Made by a program: the position numbers and the translations under genes
In this document: positions 26,660 through 35,272 of the stretch, in pieces
Position numbering within the stretch: position 1 is the first letter of the stretch
Layout: each line of letters opens with the position of its first letter
Notes under the pieces: model-generated
Databases searched by the model: none
What the model was told of the DNA's origin: nothing
What the model saw: the letters and a program-made list of their open reading frames with translations, nothing else
Source: Chthonobacter albigriseus
Lineage (GTDB): Bacteria > Pseudomonadota > Alphaproteobacteria > Rhizobiales > Pleomorphomonadaceae
DNA length: 64,000 bases
Direction: 5' to 3'
Assembly (NCBI RefSeq): GCF_013839445.1
Contig: NZ_JACDIT010000001.1
Coordinates: 310,001-374,000 of the forward strand

Positions 26660-28393
26660 ATGCGCACTCGACGTGACTTAGCCTCTCCCTCCGGGTCGCA
26701 AGCGCGCGACCGATCCGATCTGGCCTGGTTGATCGCCAGCGGCGTCATCGTCGCTGGCGTCGCCACGCCCATCCTCGGACTGGCGTGGTACGCGTCGAAG
26801 GGATCGGGTGATCTCTGGCCGCATCTGATCGGCTCCATCCTGCCGCGCGCGCTCCAGACGACAGTGCTGCTGCTGCTCGGTGTCGGGGCGATCGTCTCCA
26901 CGGTCGGCGTGGGGACGGCCTGGCTCGTCGCGAGCTATCGGTTTCCCGGCCGGAAGCTCTTCGAGTGGGCGCTCCTGCTGCCGCTGGCGGTGCCAACCTA
27001 CATCATCGCCTATGCCTATCTCGACGTGATGCACCCGGTCGGACCGGTGCAGAGCGGCATCCGGTCGATCCTCGGCATCACCGATCCGCGAGGGCTCTGG
27101 TTCCCGGAGATCCGGTCGCTGGGCGGAGCGATCTTCCTGCTCGGTTTCGTACTCTACCCCTACGTCTACCTACCCGCCCGGGCGCTGTTCATGATGCAGT
27201 CGCCGTCCATGGTGGAGGTCGCGCGCACGCTCGGCTCGTCGCGCGCGCGGGTGTTCAGGCGGGTCGCCCTGCCGCTCGCCCGACCGGCGATTGCGGTCGG
27301 CACTTCCCTCGCTCTCATGGAGGCGCTGAACGACATCGGCGCGTCCGAGTTCCTCGGGGTCCGCACGCTGACGGTCGCGATCTACACGACCTGGGTGACC
27401 CGGTCCTCGATCGAGGGCGCATCCCAGATCGCGCTGGTGATGCTGGTGATGGTGCTGCTGCTGGTAACGCTCGAGCGGCGTGGCCGGGTGCGCCAACGCT
27501 TTGTCGGGCGCGCCGCCCGGCAGCGGGTCGCCGTTGCCCAGCCGCTGGGCCGCGGAGCGGGCATCGGGGCTTCGATCGCCTGCGCGCTGCCGATCCTGAT
27601 CGGCTTCGTCGTTCCGGCGAGCTATCTTCTCGACCATGCGGTGCGGCGGCTTGCGGCCCACGGCATTCCCGATGCCCTGCCCGGCTGGATCCTCAACACC
27701 GTCAGCGCCGCTGCCGGTGCAACGATGGTGGCGGTCGTCGCGGGGCTCGTCGTCGGATACACGGCTCGCTTCGCCCGGCACCCCGCGACACCCTTCCTGG
27801 TGCGGCTCACCAGCCTCGGCTACGCGGTCCCCGGCACCGTTCTGGCGGCTGGCATGCTGATGCCCTTCGCCGGGCTGGACAACCTGATCGCGGACGGCTG
27901 GCGCACAGTGACGGGAGACCGGATCGGCCTCGTGCTATCGCAGACCGGCATCGTGCTGATCATCGGCTACGTGATCCGCTTCCTCGCGGTCTCGACCGGC
28001 GGCATCGAAGCGGGGCTCACCAAGATCCCGCCGAGCCTCGACATGGCCGCGCGCTCGCTCGGCTCCCGACCGGCGCGGACCGTGGCGACGGTCCACATCC
28101 CGCTGCTGCGTCCGGCGATTGCCGCTGCGAGCCTGCTCGTGTTCGTCGACTGCATGAAGGAGCTGCCGCTCACGCTGCTGCTGCGTCCCTTCAATTTCGA
28201 GACGCTGTCGACCACCGTTTACGCGGAGGCCGCCCGCGGCACTTACGAGGATGGAGCGATCGCGGCCTTGATGATCGTCGTTGCCGGACTCGTGCCGGTG
28301 GTGCTGCTCGCAAGGACGAGCTTCCGCGAAGGTCCAAAAGCGAGCCGGCGGCCGCGGATCGACCCGATCGAGGCCGTCGCGCCGGCCGTCTGA
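26660..28393 (+). CDS. fbpB: Fe(3+) ABC transporter permease, two-domain
   Basis: A 577-residue permease with two fused binding-protein-dependent transport domains and about twelve membrane segments. The two coupling (EAA-like) loops are MVEVARTLGSSRARVFRRVALPLARPAI and DMAARSLGSRPARTVATVHIPLLRPAI. This matches FbpB/AfuB. ATG 26660 follows GGTGAG at 5 nt. The ATPase gene fbpC, which usually comes next, is absent: the next gene is convergent 9 bp away. The ATPase must be encoded elsewhere or shared. A GACGGC/GCCGTC hairpin (28392-28411) spans the two convergent stops. Confidence 0.92.
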   Translation: MRTRRDLASPSGSQARDRSDLAWLIASGVIVAGVATPILGLAWYASKGSGDLWPHLIGSILPRALQTTVLLLLGVGAIVSTVGVGTAWLVASYRFPGRKLFEWALLLPLAVPTYIIAYAYLDVMHPVGPVQSGIRSILGITDPRGLWFPEIRSLGGAIFLLGFVLYPYVYLPARALFMMQSPSMVEVARTLGSSRARVFRRVALPLARPAIAVGTSLALMEALNDIGASEFLGVRTLTVAIYTTWVTRSSIEGASQIALVMLVMVLLLVTLERRGRVRQRFVGRAARQRVAVAQPLGRGAGIGASIACALPILIGFVVPASYLLDHAVRRLAAHGIPDALPGWILNTVSAAAGATMVAVVAGLVVGYTARFARHPATPFLVRLTSLGYAVPGTVLAAGMLMPFAGLDNLIADGWRTVTGDRIGLVLSQTGIVLIIGYVIRFLAVSTGGIEAGLTKIPPSLDMAARSLGSRPARTVATVHIPLLRPAIAAASLLVFVDCMKELPLTLLLRPFNFETLSTTVYAEAARGTYEDGAIAALMIVVAGLVPVVLLARTSFREGPKASRRPRIDPIEAVAPAV

Positions 28394-28402
28394 CGGCGGC
28401 GG

Positions 28403-29227
28403 TCAGCCGTCGACGCGGAAGGCGGCGCGCTCGGCCTTGTCTCGCTCGAGTTCGCTTCGCCGGGTGGCGATAGACGCCACGATGACCCCGATCGCAACGA
28501 TGCCGATCATGATCGAGCAGATCGCGTTGATCTCCGGTGTCACGCCGAGGCGCACCTGGCTGTAGATCTTGATGGGGAGCGTCGTCGCGCCCGGCCCCGT
28601 GTTGAAGCTGGCGATCACGAGGTCGTCGAGCGACAATGTGAAGGCCAGCATCCAACCGGCGACGACGGCTGGAAGGATCAGCGGGAGCGTGATGGCGAAG
28701 AAGGTCTTGACCGGCGGGCAGCCAAGGTCCTGTGCGGCCTCCTCCAGGCTCTTGTCGAAGGTGACGAGGCGCGACTGCACCACCACGGCGACGAAGCACA
28801 TGGTGAGCGTGGTGTGGGCGAGCGTCACCGTCCAGAAGCCACGGTCGAAGTTGATCGCGACGAAGAGGAGCAGGAGCGACAGGCCGGTGATCACCTCCGG
28901 CATCACCAGCGGGGCGTAGACCATGCCGGAGAACAGCGTTCGCCCGGGGAAGCGATGGAAGCGGTCCAGCGTGAGGGCTGCCAAGGTGCCAAGCGCGGTG
29001 GCGATGGTGGCGGACAGCAACCCGACGCGGACGGTGACCCAGGCCGCGTCCATCAGGCCTTCGTTGGCCCACATGGACACATACCACTTGGTTGAGAACC
29101 CCGCCCATACCGTGACCAGCTTTGACTCGTTGAACGAGAAGACCACGAGAAGCAGGATCGGCAGGTAAAGGAAAGCAAAGCCGAGGACGAGGGACGTGAG
29201 ATTGAACCAGCCGAGGTTCTTGTTCAT
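28403..29227 (-). CDS. potI: putrescine/spermidine ABC transporter permease PotI/PotC type
   Basis: Inner-membrane permease of the polyamine importer, 274 residues and six membrane segments. It shows YLPILLLVVFSFNESKLVTVWAGFSTKWY at the N-terminus, characteristic of PotI/PotC, and the coupling loop LEEAAQDLGCPPVKTFFAITLPLILPAVV. It is the last gene of potFGHI, 11 bp after potH. Confidence 0.92.
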   Translation of the reverse strand: MNKNLGWFNLTSLVLGFAFLYLPILLLVVFSFNESKLVTVWAGFSTKWYVSMWANEGLMDAAWVTVRVGLLSATIATALGTLAALTLDRFHRFPGRTLFSGMVYAPLVMPEVITGLSLLLLFVAINFDRGFWTVTLAHTTLTMCFVAVVVQSRLVTFDKSLEEAAQDLGCPPVKTFFAITLPLILPAVVAGWMLAFTLSLDDLVIASFNTGPGATTLPIKIYSQVRLGVTPEINAICSIMIGIVAIGVIVASIATRRSELERDKAERAAFRVDG

Positions 29228-29238
29228 GGCCGCCTCCC

Positions 29239-30147
29239 TCAGATGCGCTTCTGGTAGTTCTGGAAGATCACGATCGGCACCACCAGGAGCGCAAGCAGGA
29301 TCACGGCCACGGCGGACGAAAGCGGCCAGTCGCGATTGCTGAAGAACTCCGACCAGAGGGTCTTCCCGATCATGAGCGTCGAACTGCCGCCGAGCAGATC
29401 CGGAATGACGAACTCACCGACGATCGGGATGAAGCAGAGGAAGGATCCCGCGATGACGCCCGGCAGGGACAGCGGGAAGGTGATTACCCAGAAGGATTTC
29501 ACCGGCGGACAGCCCAGATCCGACGCCGCCTCCAGAAGCGTCATGTCGAGCTTCTCCAGCGCCGAATAGAGCGGCAGGACCATGAACGGCAGGTAGGAGT
29601 AGACGATGCCGATGTAGACCGCCGTCTCGGTGTTGAAGACGCGCAGTTGGTCCTCCGGCCCGTAGATGCCGAGCCACTGGAGGAAGACGGTGATCAGCCC
29701 CTCCGGCTTCAGGATGCCGATCCAGGCGTAGACGCGGATCAGGAACGACGTCCAGAACGGCAGGATGACCAGCATCACGAGCATCGGGCGGACAGACTTC
29801 GGGGCCCGGGCCATGGAATAGGCCATGGGATAGCCGATCAGCAGCAGGAGCAGCGTGGAGACCGCTGCGATCTTCAGGCTGCTGAGGTAGGCCCTGATGT
29901 AGAGCGAGTCCTCGGCCAGGAAGACGTAGTTGTCGAAGTTCAGTTCGCCGACGCTTTCCCAGAAGGTCGAAAGCCCGTCGAACACCGGAAGATAGGGCGG
30001 CATCGCGATCGCGGTCTGCGACAGCGAGATCTTCAGGATGATGAAGAACGGGGCGAGGAAGAAAACGAGGGACCAGAGATAGGGCACGGCGACGACGAGC
30101 CAGCGTGTCCAGCCCGGTCCGCCCTTGGCGGGTGCTGCTTCAGCCAT
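29239..30147 (-). CDS. potH: putrescine/spermidine ABC transporter permease PotH/PotB type
   Basis: Partner permease of PotI, 302 residues. Family features are the first helix VPYLWSLVFFLAPFFIILKISLS, the external loop around the first 100 residues, and the coupling loop LLEAASDLGCPPVKSFWVITFPLSLPGVI. It starts at ATG 30147, 60 bp after the potG stop, and is followed closely by potI. Confidence 0.92.
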   Translation of the reverse strand: MAEAAPAKGGPGWTRWLVVAVPYLWSLVFFLAPFFIILKISLSQTAIAMPPYLPVFDGLSTFWESVGELNFDNYVFLAEDSLYIRAYLSSLKIAAVSTLLLLLIGYPMAYSMARAPKSVRPMLVMLVILPFWTSFLIRVYAWIGILKPEGLITVFLQWLGIYGPEDQLRVFNTETAVYIGIVYSYLPFMVLPLYSALEKLDMTLLEAASDLGCPPVKSFWVITFPLSLPGVIAGSFLCFIPIVGEFVIPDLLGGSSTLMIGKTLWSEFFSNRDWPLSSAVAVILLALLVVPIVIFQNYQKRI

Positions 30148-30207
30148 GGGACGCCTCGCGGGTCGATCCTGCGAACGGAGTGGAAACCTCGGCCATCGGG
30201 AATCTCC

Positions 30208-31356
30208 TCACCGGGTCAGGACGATGCCGGCGTCGCGCGGCCACGTCAGATAGACCTTGTCGTCCCAGCCGATCGGCCGCTCGACGAGGCGGGTGACGTT
30301 GGCAAGCGTGGACTTCACGATCGCGCCGTTCGGGAGCTTGACGCGGTAGACCGAGACGTCGCCGAGATAGCCGATGTCCCAGACCTCGCCGGACAGGACG
30401 TTGACGGTGCCCTCCGGCGGGGGATCATGGGAGATGCGAACCTTTTCCGGACGGACCGCGAACCAGGCGGTCTCTCCGGCAGCGCCGGAGCCGCTCGCCT
30501 CGGCCTCGATCGACGTTCCGATGCCGTCGCAGGCCAGGCGCAGGCGGTTGCCTTCCGCCGAGGCGATCTTGCCTTCGATGAGGTTGATGTCGCCGATGAA
30601 GTCCGCGACATAACGGGAGTTGGGCAGTTCGTAGATTTCGGCGGGCGGGGCGACCTGGACCAGCTTGCCGAGATCCATCACGGCGATGCGGTCGGACATG
30701 GTCATCGCCTCCTCCTGGTCGTGGGTGACGATCAGGAAGGTCAGGCCGAGCTCGTATTGGATATCCATCAGCTCGAACTGGGTCTCCTCGCGCAGCTTCT
30801 TGTCGAGGGCGCCGAGCGGTTCGTCGAGAAGGAGGACCTTCGGGCGCTTGGCGAGCGAACGGGCGAGCGCGACGCGCTGGCGCTGGCCGCCGGACAGCTG
30901 GTGCGGCTTGCGCTGAGCGAAGCGCTCAAGCTTGACCAGCTTCAGCATCTCCTTGACCCGGGCGTCTATGTCGGGCTTGGGCAGGCCGTCCTGCTTCAGG
31001 CCGAAGGCGATGTTGCCCTCCACCGTCATGTGCGGGAAGAGGGCGTAGGACTGGAACATCATGTTGACCGGACGGCGGTAGGGCGGCACGCCCGCCAGAT
31101 CCTTGCCGTCCAGGAGGATACGGCCGGAGGTCGGTTCCTCGAAACCGGCCAGCATGCGCATGAGCGTGGTCTTGCCGCAGCCGGACGGCCCGAGCAGCGA
31201 GAAGAACTCGCGCTCGTAGATGTCGAGCGAGAGGTCATCGACGGCGGTGAAGTCGCCGAAGCGCTTGGTCACATTCTCGAAGCGGATGTAGGGCTTGGCT
31301 CCGGGATCATCCCACGGGGAAAACTTGCGCTTCACCGGACCGAGTGTCTTCGCCAT
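30208..31356 (-). CDS. potG: putrescine/spermidine ABC transporter ATPase PotG/PotA type
   Basis: ATPase of the polyamine importer, 382 residues, the usual PotG/PotA length. It has Walker A GPSGCGKTT, the Q-loop FQSYALFPHM, signature LSGGQRQRVALARSL, Walker B VLLLDEPLGALD and HDQEEAM, followed by a C-terminal TOBE domain (about 290-375). ATG 31356 is chosen over TTG 31362. A rho-independent terminator lies about 50 nt upstream of the start, after potF, so potGHI expression depends on read-through. Confidence 0.94.
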   Translation of the reverse strand: MAKTLGPVKRKFSPWDDPGAKPYIRFENVTKRFGDFTAVDDLSLDIYEREFFSLLGPSGCGKTTLMRMLAGFEEPTSGRILLDGKDLAGVPPYRRPVNMMFQSYALFPHMTVEGNIAFGLKQDGLPKPDIDARVKEMLKLVKLERFAQRKPHQLSGGQRQRVALARSLAKRPKVLLLDEPLGALDKKLREETQFELMDIQYELGLTFLIVTHDQEEAMTMSDRIAVMDLGKLVQVAPPAEIYELPNSRYVADFIGDINLIEGKIASAEGNRLRLACDGIGTSIEAEASGSGAAGETAWFAVRPEKVRISHDPPPEGTVNVLSGEVWDIGYLGDVSVYRVKLPNGAIVKSTLANVTRLVERPIGWDDKVYLTWPRDAGIVLTR

Positions 31357-31398
31357 CCCCAACCCCCGTCGCCAGCCATTCCATCTACGTTACACCAG

Positions 31399-31430
31399 AA
31401 AAACGCCCGGCAAAGCCGGGCGCTCTTTTT
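31399..31430 (-). terminator. terminator between potF and potG (bidirectional form)
   Basis: CGCCCGGC (31404-31411) pairs perfectly with GCCGGGCG (31415-31422) around 3 nt. On the minus strand the stem is followed by five T (31403-31399); on the plus strand it is followed by CTCTTTTT. It ends 17 nt past the potF stop and 47 nt before the potG start, and probably lets only part of transcription continue into potGHI. Confidence 0.85.
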
Positions 31431-31439
31431 CGCTGTGCA

Positions 31440-32546
31440 TCAGGACCCGGTCTTCACCGCCGTCCAGACCCGCGTCAGAATTCGCTGGGACCTGGCGTCG
31501 GGGGGCGTGATGGAAAACAGCTTGGCCGTGACATCCGCAGGCGGATAGATCGCGGGGTCGTTCAGGATCGCCGGATCCATCAGCTTCTGGGAAGCCAGAT
31601 TGCCGTTCGCGTAGGCGACATAGTTGGAAGCCTTGGCGATGACGTCCGGGCGCATGATGTAGTTGATGAACTCGTGCGCCTCGGCGACGTTCTTGGCGTC
31701 GGCGGGGATCGCCATGTTGTCGAACCACATGTACGCGCCTTCCACCGGAATGCGGTACTCGATCTTGACGCCGTTGCCGGCCTCCTCGGCGCGGGTCTTG
31801 GCCTGGAGCACGTCGCCGGACCAGCCGAAGGCGATGCAGATGTCGCCGTTGGCAAGCGCGTTGATGTACTCGGACGAGTGGAACTTCTGGATGTTCGGCG
31901 CGATCGTCTTCAAGAGTTCGCCGGCCGCCTCGATGTCGGCGGTCTCCTTGGAGTCCGGGTTCTTGCCGAGATAGTTGAGGGCCGCGGGGATCAACTCGTC
32001 CGGCGCATCCAGGACCTGGATTCCGCACTCCTTGAACTTGGAGGACCATTCGGGATCGAACAGGATCTTCACGCTGTCGACCGGCGCGTTCGGATCGATG
32101 GCCTTGACCTTGTCGATGTTCACGCCGATGCCCGTAGTGCCCCACATGTAGTTGATGGCGTACTCGTTGCCCGGATCGTACTTGGCGAGCCGCTGCATGA
32201 TGTCGGGCCACATGTTGGCGAGGTTCGGCAGCTTGGATTTGTCGAGCTTCTGGAAAACGCCCGCCTGGATCTGACGCGCCAGGAAGGGGCCGGTCGGAAC
32301 AACGACGTCATAGCCGGAGCCGCCCGCCAGCAGCTTGGTCTCGACCATCTCGTTGGAATCGAAGACGTCGTAGACGACCTTGATGCCGGTCTCCTTGGTG
32401 AAGTCGGCCAGCACGGATTCGTCGATGTAGTCCGACCAGTTGTAGACATTGACCACGCGCTCCTGCGCTTGGACAGGGGCGCCGAGCGCGCTCGACACCA
32501 GAACAGCGGCGGCAACCAGACGCGACCTCTTCTTCAAAACAGACAT
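31440..32546 (-). CDS. potF: polyamine ABC transporter substrate-binding protein PotF/PotD type
   Basis: Periplasmic putrescine/spermidine receptor of 368 residues. The signal peptide is about 1-27 (SALGAPVQAQE). The mature N-terminus VVNVYNWSDYIDESVLADFTKETGI with the WSDY polyamine-contact motif and the segment GAYMWFDNMAIP are typical of PotF. ATG 32546 has AAGGAAG 8 nt upstream. It heads the transport genes, about 200 bp downstream of the stop of the first glutamine-synthetase-like gene on the same strand. Confidence 0.93.
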   Translation of the reverse strand: MSVLKKRSRLVAAAVLVSSALGAPVQAQERVVNVYNWSDYIDESVLADFTKETGIKVVYDVFDSNEMVETKLLAGGSGYDVVVPTGPFLARQIQAGVFQKLDKSKLPNLANMWPDIMQRLAKYDPGNEYAINYMWGTTGIGVNIDKVKAIDPNAPVDSVKILFDPEWSSKFKECGIQVLDAPDELIPAALNYLGKNPDSKETADIEAAGELLKTIAPNIQKFHSSEYINALANGDICIAFGWSGDVLQAKTRAEEAGNGVKIEYRIPVEGAYMWFDNMAIPADAKNVAEAHEFINYIMRPDVIAKASNYVAYANGNLASQKLMDPAILNDPAIYPPADVTAKLFSITPPDARSQRILTRVWTAVKTGS

Positions 32547-32744
32547 CCTTCTCTTCCTTTCCATGTCGCCGGCCTTCGACCGGCTCACTACGCTGCGGAC
32601 CCCGCCAGATCCGCGTTCACCCGACTTCAAGCCCAGCCCCCTGCCCCCACAGCCCCCGGGAGTGGCCGATGTTCCCGGGGACCTTCTCGGCCATACAATT
32701 CATCACGCAAATCGCCATGCAAGATCCGTGTCGCCGTGGCAAGG

Positions 32745-34172
32745 TCAGAGATAGGTCGACCGCTCCAGCGGTGAGATTTCATCAAGGAAGCTCGCCATCT
32801 CTGCGCGCTTGAGCGCTGCATACAAGCTCCGGTACTCCGCGCCGAACGCCCTTCGCACAAATTCGGAGCGCTCGAACTGGGCAATTGCCTCCGCCATGGA
32901 CGACGGCAGAGCCGGCGCACTCGACTCGTAGCCGTTCCGCTCACTCGGCGGTGGGGCCTTGGCTTCGCTCTCCAGACCATCCGCGAGCCCGTGCAGGATC
33001 GCGGCCAGCACGAGATAGGGGTTGGAGTCGGCGCCCGCGACACGATGCTCGACGCGTCGGGCGGACGGCTCGGAGACCGGCACACGGACGGCAACCGACC
33101 GGTTGTTGTGGCCCCAGGTTGCGCGGGTCGGTGCGTAGGAACCCGGCTGCAAGCGGCGGAATCCGTTCCAGGTGTGGGCGAACATGATGGTGGTCGGCGC
33201 CATGCCTCGGATCAGCCCGGCGACGGCGCTCTCCAGCCTCGCCTCCCCGGTTCCGGGGTTGGCGAAAATGTTGATGCCGGCGGCGTCGAGCAGACTGACG
33301 TGGGCGTGCATGCCGTTGCCGGCACGGTCGATGAAGGGCTTGGCCATGAAAGTGGCCCGCAGGCCGTGCTTGCGCGCGATCTCATGGATCAGCCGCTTCA
33401 GCATCACCGCGTCGTCGGCCACCGCAAGCGCGTCGGAGCGGTGCTTCAGGTTGACCTCGAACTGGCCTGGGGCCGCTTCCGACACGATCGTGTCGATCGG
33501 CAGGCCCTGTTCCATGCCGGCGGCGCGGATCTCGTGGAAAAGCTCGGAGAAAGCCGAGAGATCGGACAGGGCGTAGATGTTCTGGCGTTCCGGACCGTGA
33601 TCGGCCGAGAGCACGGTTCGCGGCGTCTGCGAGACTTCGGCAAGCGCGGGATCGACCAGGTAGAATTCCAGTTCGAAGGCCGCGACCGGGTGACAATCTA
33701 GCTTGGCGAGGCGGTCCACGGCGCCGGCGAGCTGCTGGCGCGGGTCGCCCAGGAAGGGGATGCCCGCCTCGGTCCACATGGTGAGGATCGCCTGCGCCGT
33801 GGGCCGCCCGGCCCAGGGCACCGGGCGGATCGAACCGGGCACCAGCCGGCAGATGCCGTCGCGGTCGCCGGTTTCGACATGCAGTCCGGTTTCCAGCACC
33901 TCCCGGCCCCAGACATCCAGCCCGAAAAGCCCGAGCGGAAAGTTCACGCCGGCCGATGCCGACTTCGCCAGGGATTGCGGCGGGGCCCACTTGCCCCGAA
34001 GCACGCCGTTCGTATCCGTGATGAGATACTCGATACCCTCGACATCCGGATGCGCCCTCAGAAAGCGCGTGACCTCGTCGATGGCGGGATTGTCGGTGAT
34101 CGCACGCCCCAAGATACCCTCAAACAAGATGGCTGCCGTGCCGCGGTGACGGGTGCTTGCCCGAGCGACCAC
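32745..34172 (-). CDS. glutamine synthetase family protein, probable gamma-glutamylputrescine synthetase 1
   Basis: Predicted to ligate glutamate to putrescine with ATP, the first step of the Puu pathway. It has the GS fold with GIEYLITDTNGVLRGKW, the metal Glu in AAFELEFYLVD, EAAPGQFEVNLKH, GNGMHAHVSLLD and the C-terminal SARRVEHRVAGADSNPYL. The length of about 475 fits PuuA. The start is uncertain: GTG 34172 has a GGGGAGGG about 12 nt upstream, TTG 34127 would also fit the family, and the frame is open to 34259. It is divergent from the GntR gene, with a shared dyad between. It differs clearly from the second paralogue. Confidence 0.85.
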   Translation of the reverse strand: MVARASTRHRGTAAILFEGILGRAITDNPAIDEVTRFLRAHPDVEGIEYLITDTNGVLRGKWAPPQSLAKSASAGVNFPLGLFGLDVWGREVLETGLHVETGDRDGICRLVPGSIRPVPWAGRPTAQAILTMWTEAGIPFLGDPRQQLAGAVDRLAKLDCHPVAAFELEFYLVDPALAEVSQTPRTVLSADHGPERQNIYALSDLSAFSELFHEIRAAGMEQGLPIDTIVSEAAPGQFEVNLKHRSDALAVADDAVMLKRLIHEIARKHGLRATFMAKPFIDRAGNGMHAHVSLLDAAGINIFANPGTGEARLESAVAGLIRGMAPTTIMFAHTWNGFRRLQPGSYAPTRATWGHNNRSVAVRVPVSEPSARRVEHRVAGADSNPYLVLAAILHGLADGLESEAKAPPPSERNGYESSAPALPSSMAEAIAQFERSEFVRRAFGAEYRSLYAALKRAEMASFLDEISPLERSTYL

Positions 34173-34231
34173 CAGGAGATCAGGCCCTCCCCTGGCGGCG
34201 TCACACCGGCGACGTCGGTGAACCATGCCTC

Positions 34232-34252
34232 CCTTCCCGGCCTTCGGGAAGG
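34232..34252 (-). promoter_or_regulatory. leader hairpin upstream of synthetase 1
   Basis: CCTTCCCG (34232-34239) pairs perfectly with CGGGAAGG (34245-34252) around GCCTT. It lies in the predicted 5' leader between the dyad promoter and the gene start. No T-run follows. Confidence 0.4.
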
Positions 34253-34304
34253 CGCACAACAGACCCTCTTGTGTGGCGCTTCAGGCGGCGCTCTCACTTT
34301 TCTG

Positions 34305-34350
34305 TTGCGCGGATGTGTCATTGTGATCACAAACTTCCCCCAGAGGTCAA
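34305..34350. promoter_or_regulatory. divergent promoters with GntR-type operator, site 1
   Basis: The 12-bp palindrome TTGTGATCACAA lies at 34321-34332. Toward gntR, -35 TTGCGC (34305-34310) and -10 CACAAA (34328-34333) are 17 nt apart and the -10 lies in the right half of the dyad. Toward the synthetase, TTGACC (34350-34345) could be the -35 with its -10 in the left half. One repressor dimer could thus block both directions. Confidence 0.7.
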
Positions 34351-34374
34351 GTCGGGTTTGGGATCGGGGGACGC

Positions 34375-35136
34375 ATGGCTGGCATTTCAGATGGCGCCAC
34401 GCAGGATCGCAGACCGGTCGGGGCAGCACCTCTCACGGAAGTCGCCGGCAGGCGGACCGGCGTGCGCGAGCGGGTTGCAGAGGCCCTGCGGGAAGCGTTG
34501 ATCGTCGGCCGGATACAGCCGGGACGGCCGGTGACGCTGCGCGGGCTCGCCGACCAACTCGGCACAAGTCCGATGCCGGTTCGGGAGGCGATCCGCGGCC
34601 TGGCTGCGGAAAAAGCACTGGAAATCTCGGCTGCTGGGCGGATCGCGGTGCCGCGTCTGACCCCTCAGCGCTTCCAGGAGCTCATGGAGGCGCGTGCGCT
34701 GCTCGAGCCGAAAGCGGCGGCCCTCGCCCTTCCCAACATGACCCGCACGAGCATCAAAATTCTTCGCGAACTTGACGATGCGGTGGACGCCAGCCTGCTC
34801 AGCGGCGACGTCGAAGGTTACATGCGGTTCAACCACGCCTTTCATTTCGCGATCTACCGCGACTCGCAGTCTGACGTATTCCTGCCCCTCATCGAGAGCG
34901 TATGGCTGCGTTTCGGGCCATTCATGCGTATGGTCTACGGACGAGTGGGCACGGCTGGACTGCAGGATCACCACAAGGCCGCGATCACGGCGGCAGCCAA
35001 TGGGGATGCCGCCGGACTGTCCGAGGCCATTCGCCTCGATATCGCCGAAGGCATGTCGCTGATCGGGGAGGCCTTGAGGGCCGAGTCCCCCGCCCCGGCA
35101 AGCCGGCCTGGCAAGGCCCGCGCCGCGGGATCCTGA
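34375..35136 (+). CDS. GntR/FadR-family transcriptional regulator
   Basis: A 253-residue repressor. The N-terminal winged helix (about 28-95) contains VRERVAEALREALIVGRIQPGRPVTLRGLADQLGTSPMPVREAIRGLAAEKALE. The C-terminal FCD effector domain (about 100-235) has the metal-site pattern Asp/His in FNHAFHFAIYRDSQ, and later HHKAAITAAANGDA. It lies between two synthetase genes, and the same palindrome flanks it on both sides. It therefore very probably controls itself and the polyamine-degradation genes, with a polyamine or its catabolite as inducer. The inducer identity is an inference. Confidence 0.93.
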   Translation: MAGISDGATQDRRPVGAAPLTEVAGRRTGVRERVAEALREALIVGRIQPGRPVTLRGLADQLGTSPMPVREAIRGLAAEKALEISAAGRIAVPRLTPQRFQELMEARALLEPKAAALALPNMTRTSIKILRELDDAVDASLLSGDVEGYMRFNHAFHFAIYRDSQSDVFLPLIESVWLRFGPFMRMVYGRVGTAGLQDHHKAAITAAANGDAAGLSEAIRLDIAEGMSLIGEALRAESPAPASRPGKARAAGS

Positions 35137-35146
35137 GCGCCACCAT

Positions 35147-35176
35147 TTGACAAGGATGGAATTTGTGATCACAAAT
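35147..35176 (+). promoter_or_regulatory. promoter with GntR-type operator, site 2
   Basis: -35 TTGACA (35147-35152) is followed after 17 nt by CACAAA (35170-35175), inside the 16-bp perfect palindrome ATTTGTGATCACAAAT (35161-35176). The core is identical to site 1 and has the same placement relative to -35 and -10. The dyad ends 97 bp before the second synthetase gene. Confidence 0.75.
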
Positions 35177-35272
35177 GATCCATCGCCTCGACCGAGAACA
35201 GGTCGCCCGGCCCGCTCCCTGCGGGCTTCGCGCGGCGGCGGTCAAACAGGCAGCGACACAACGACGGACATC

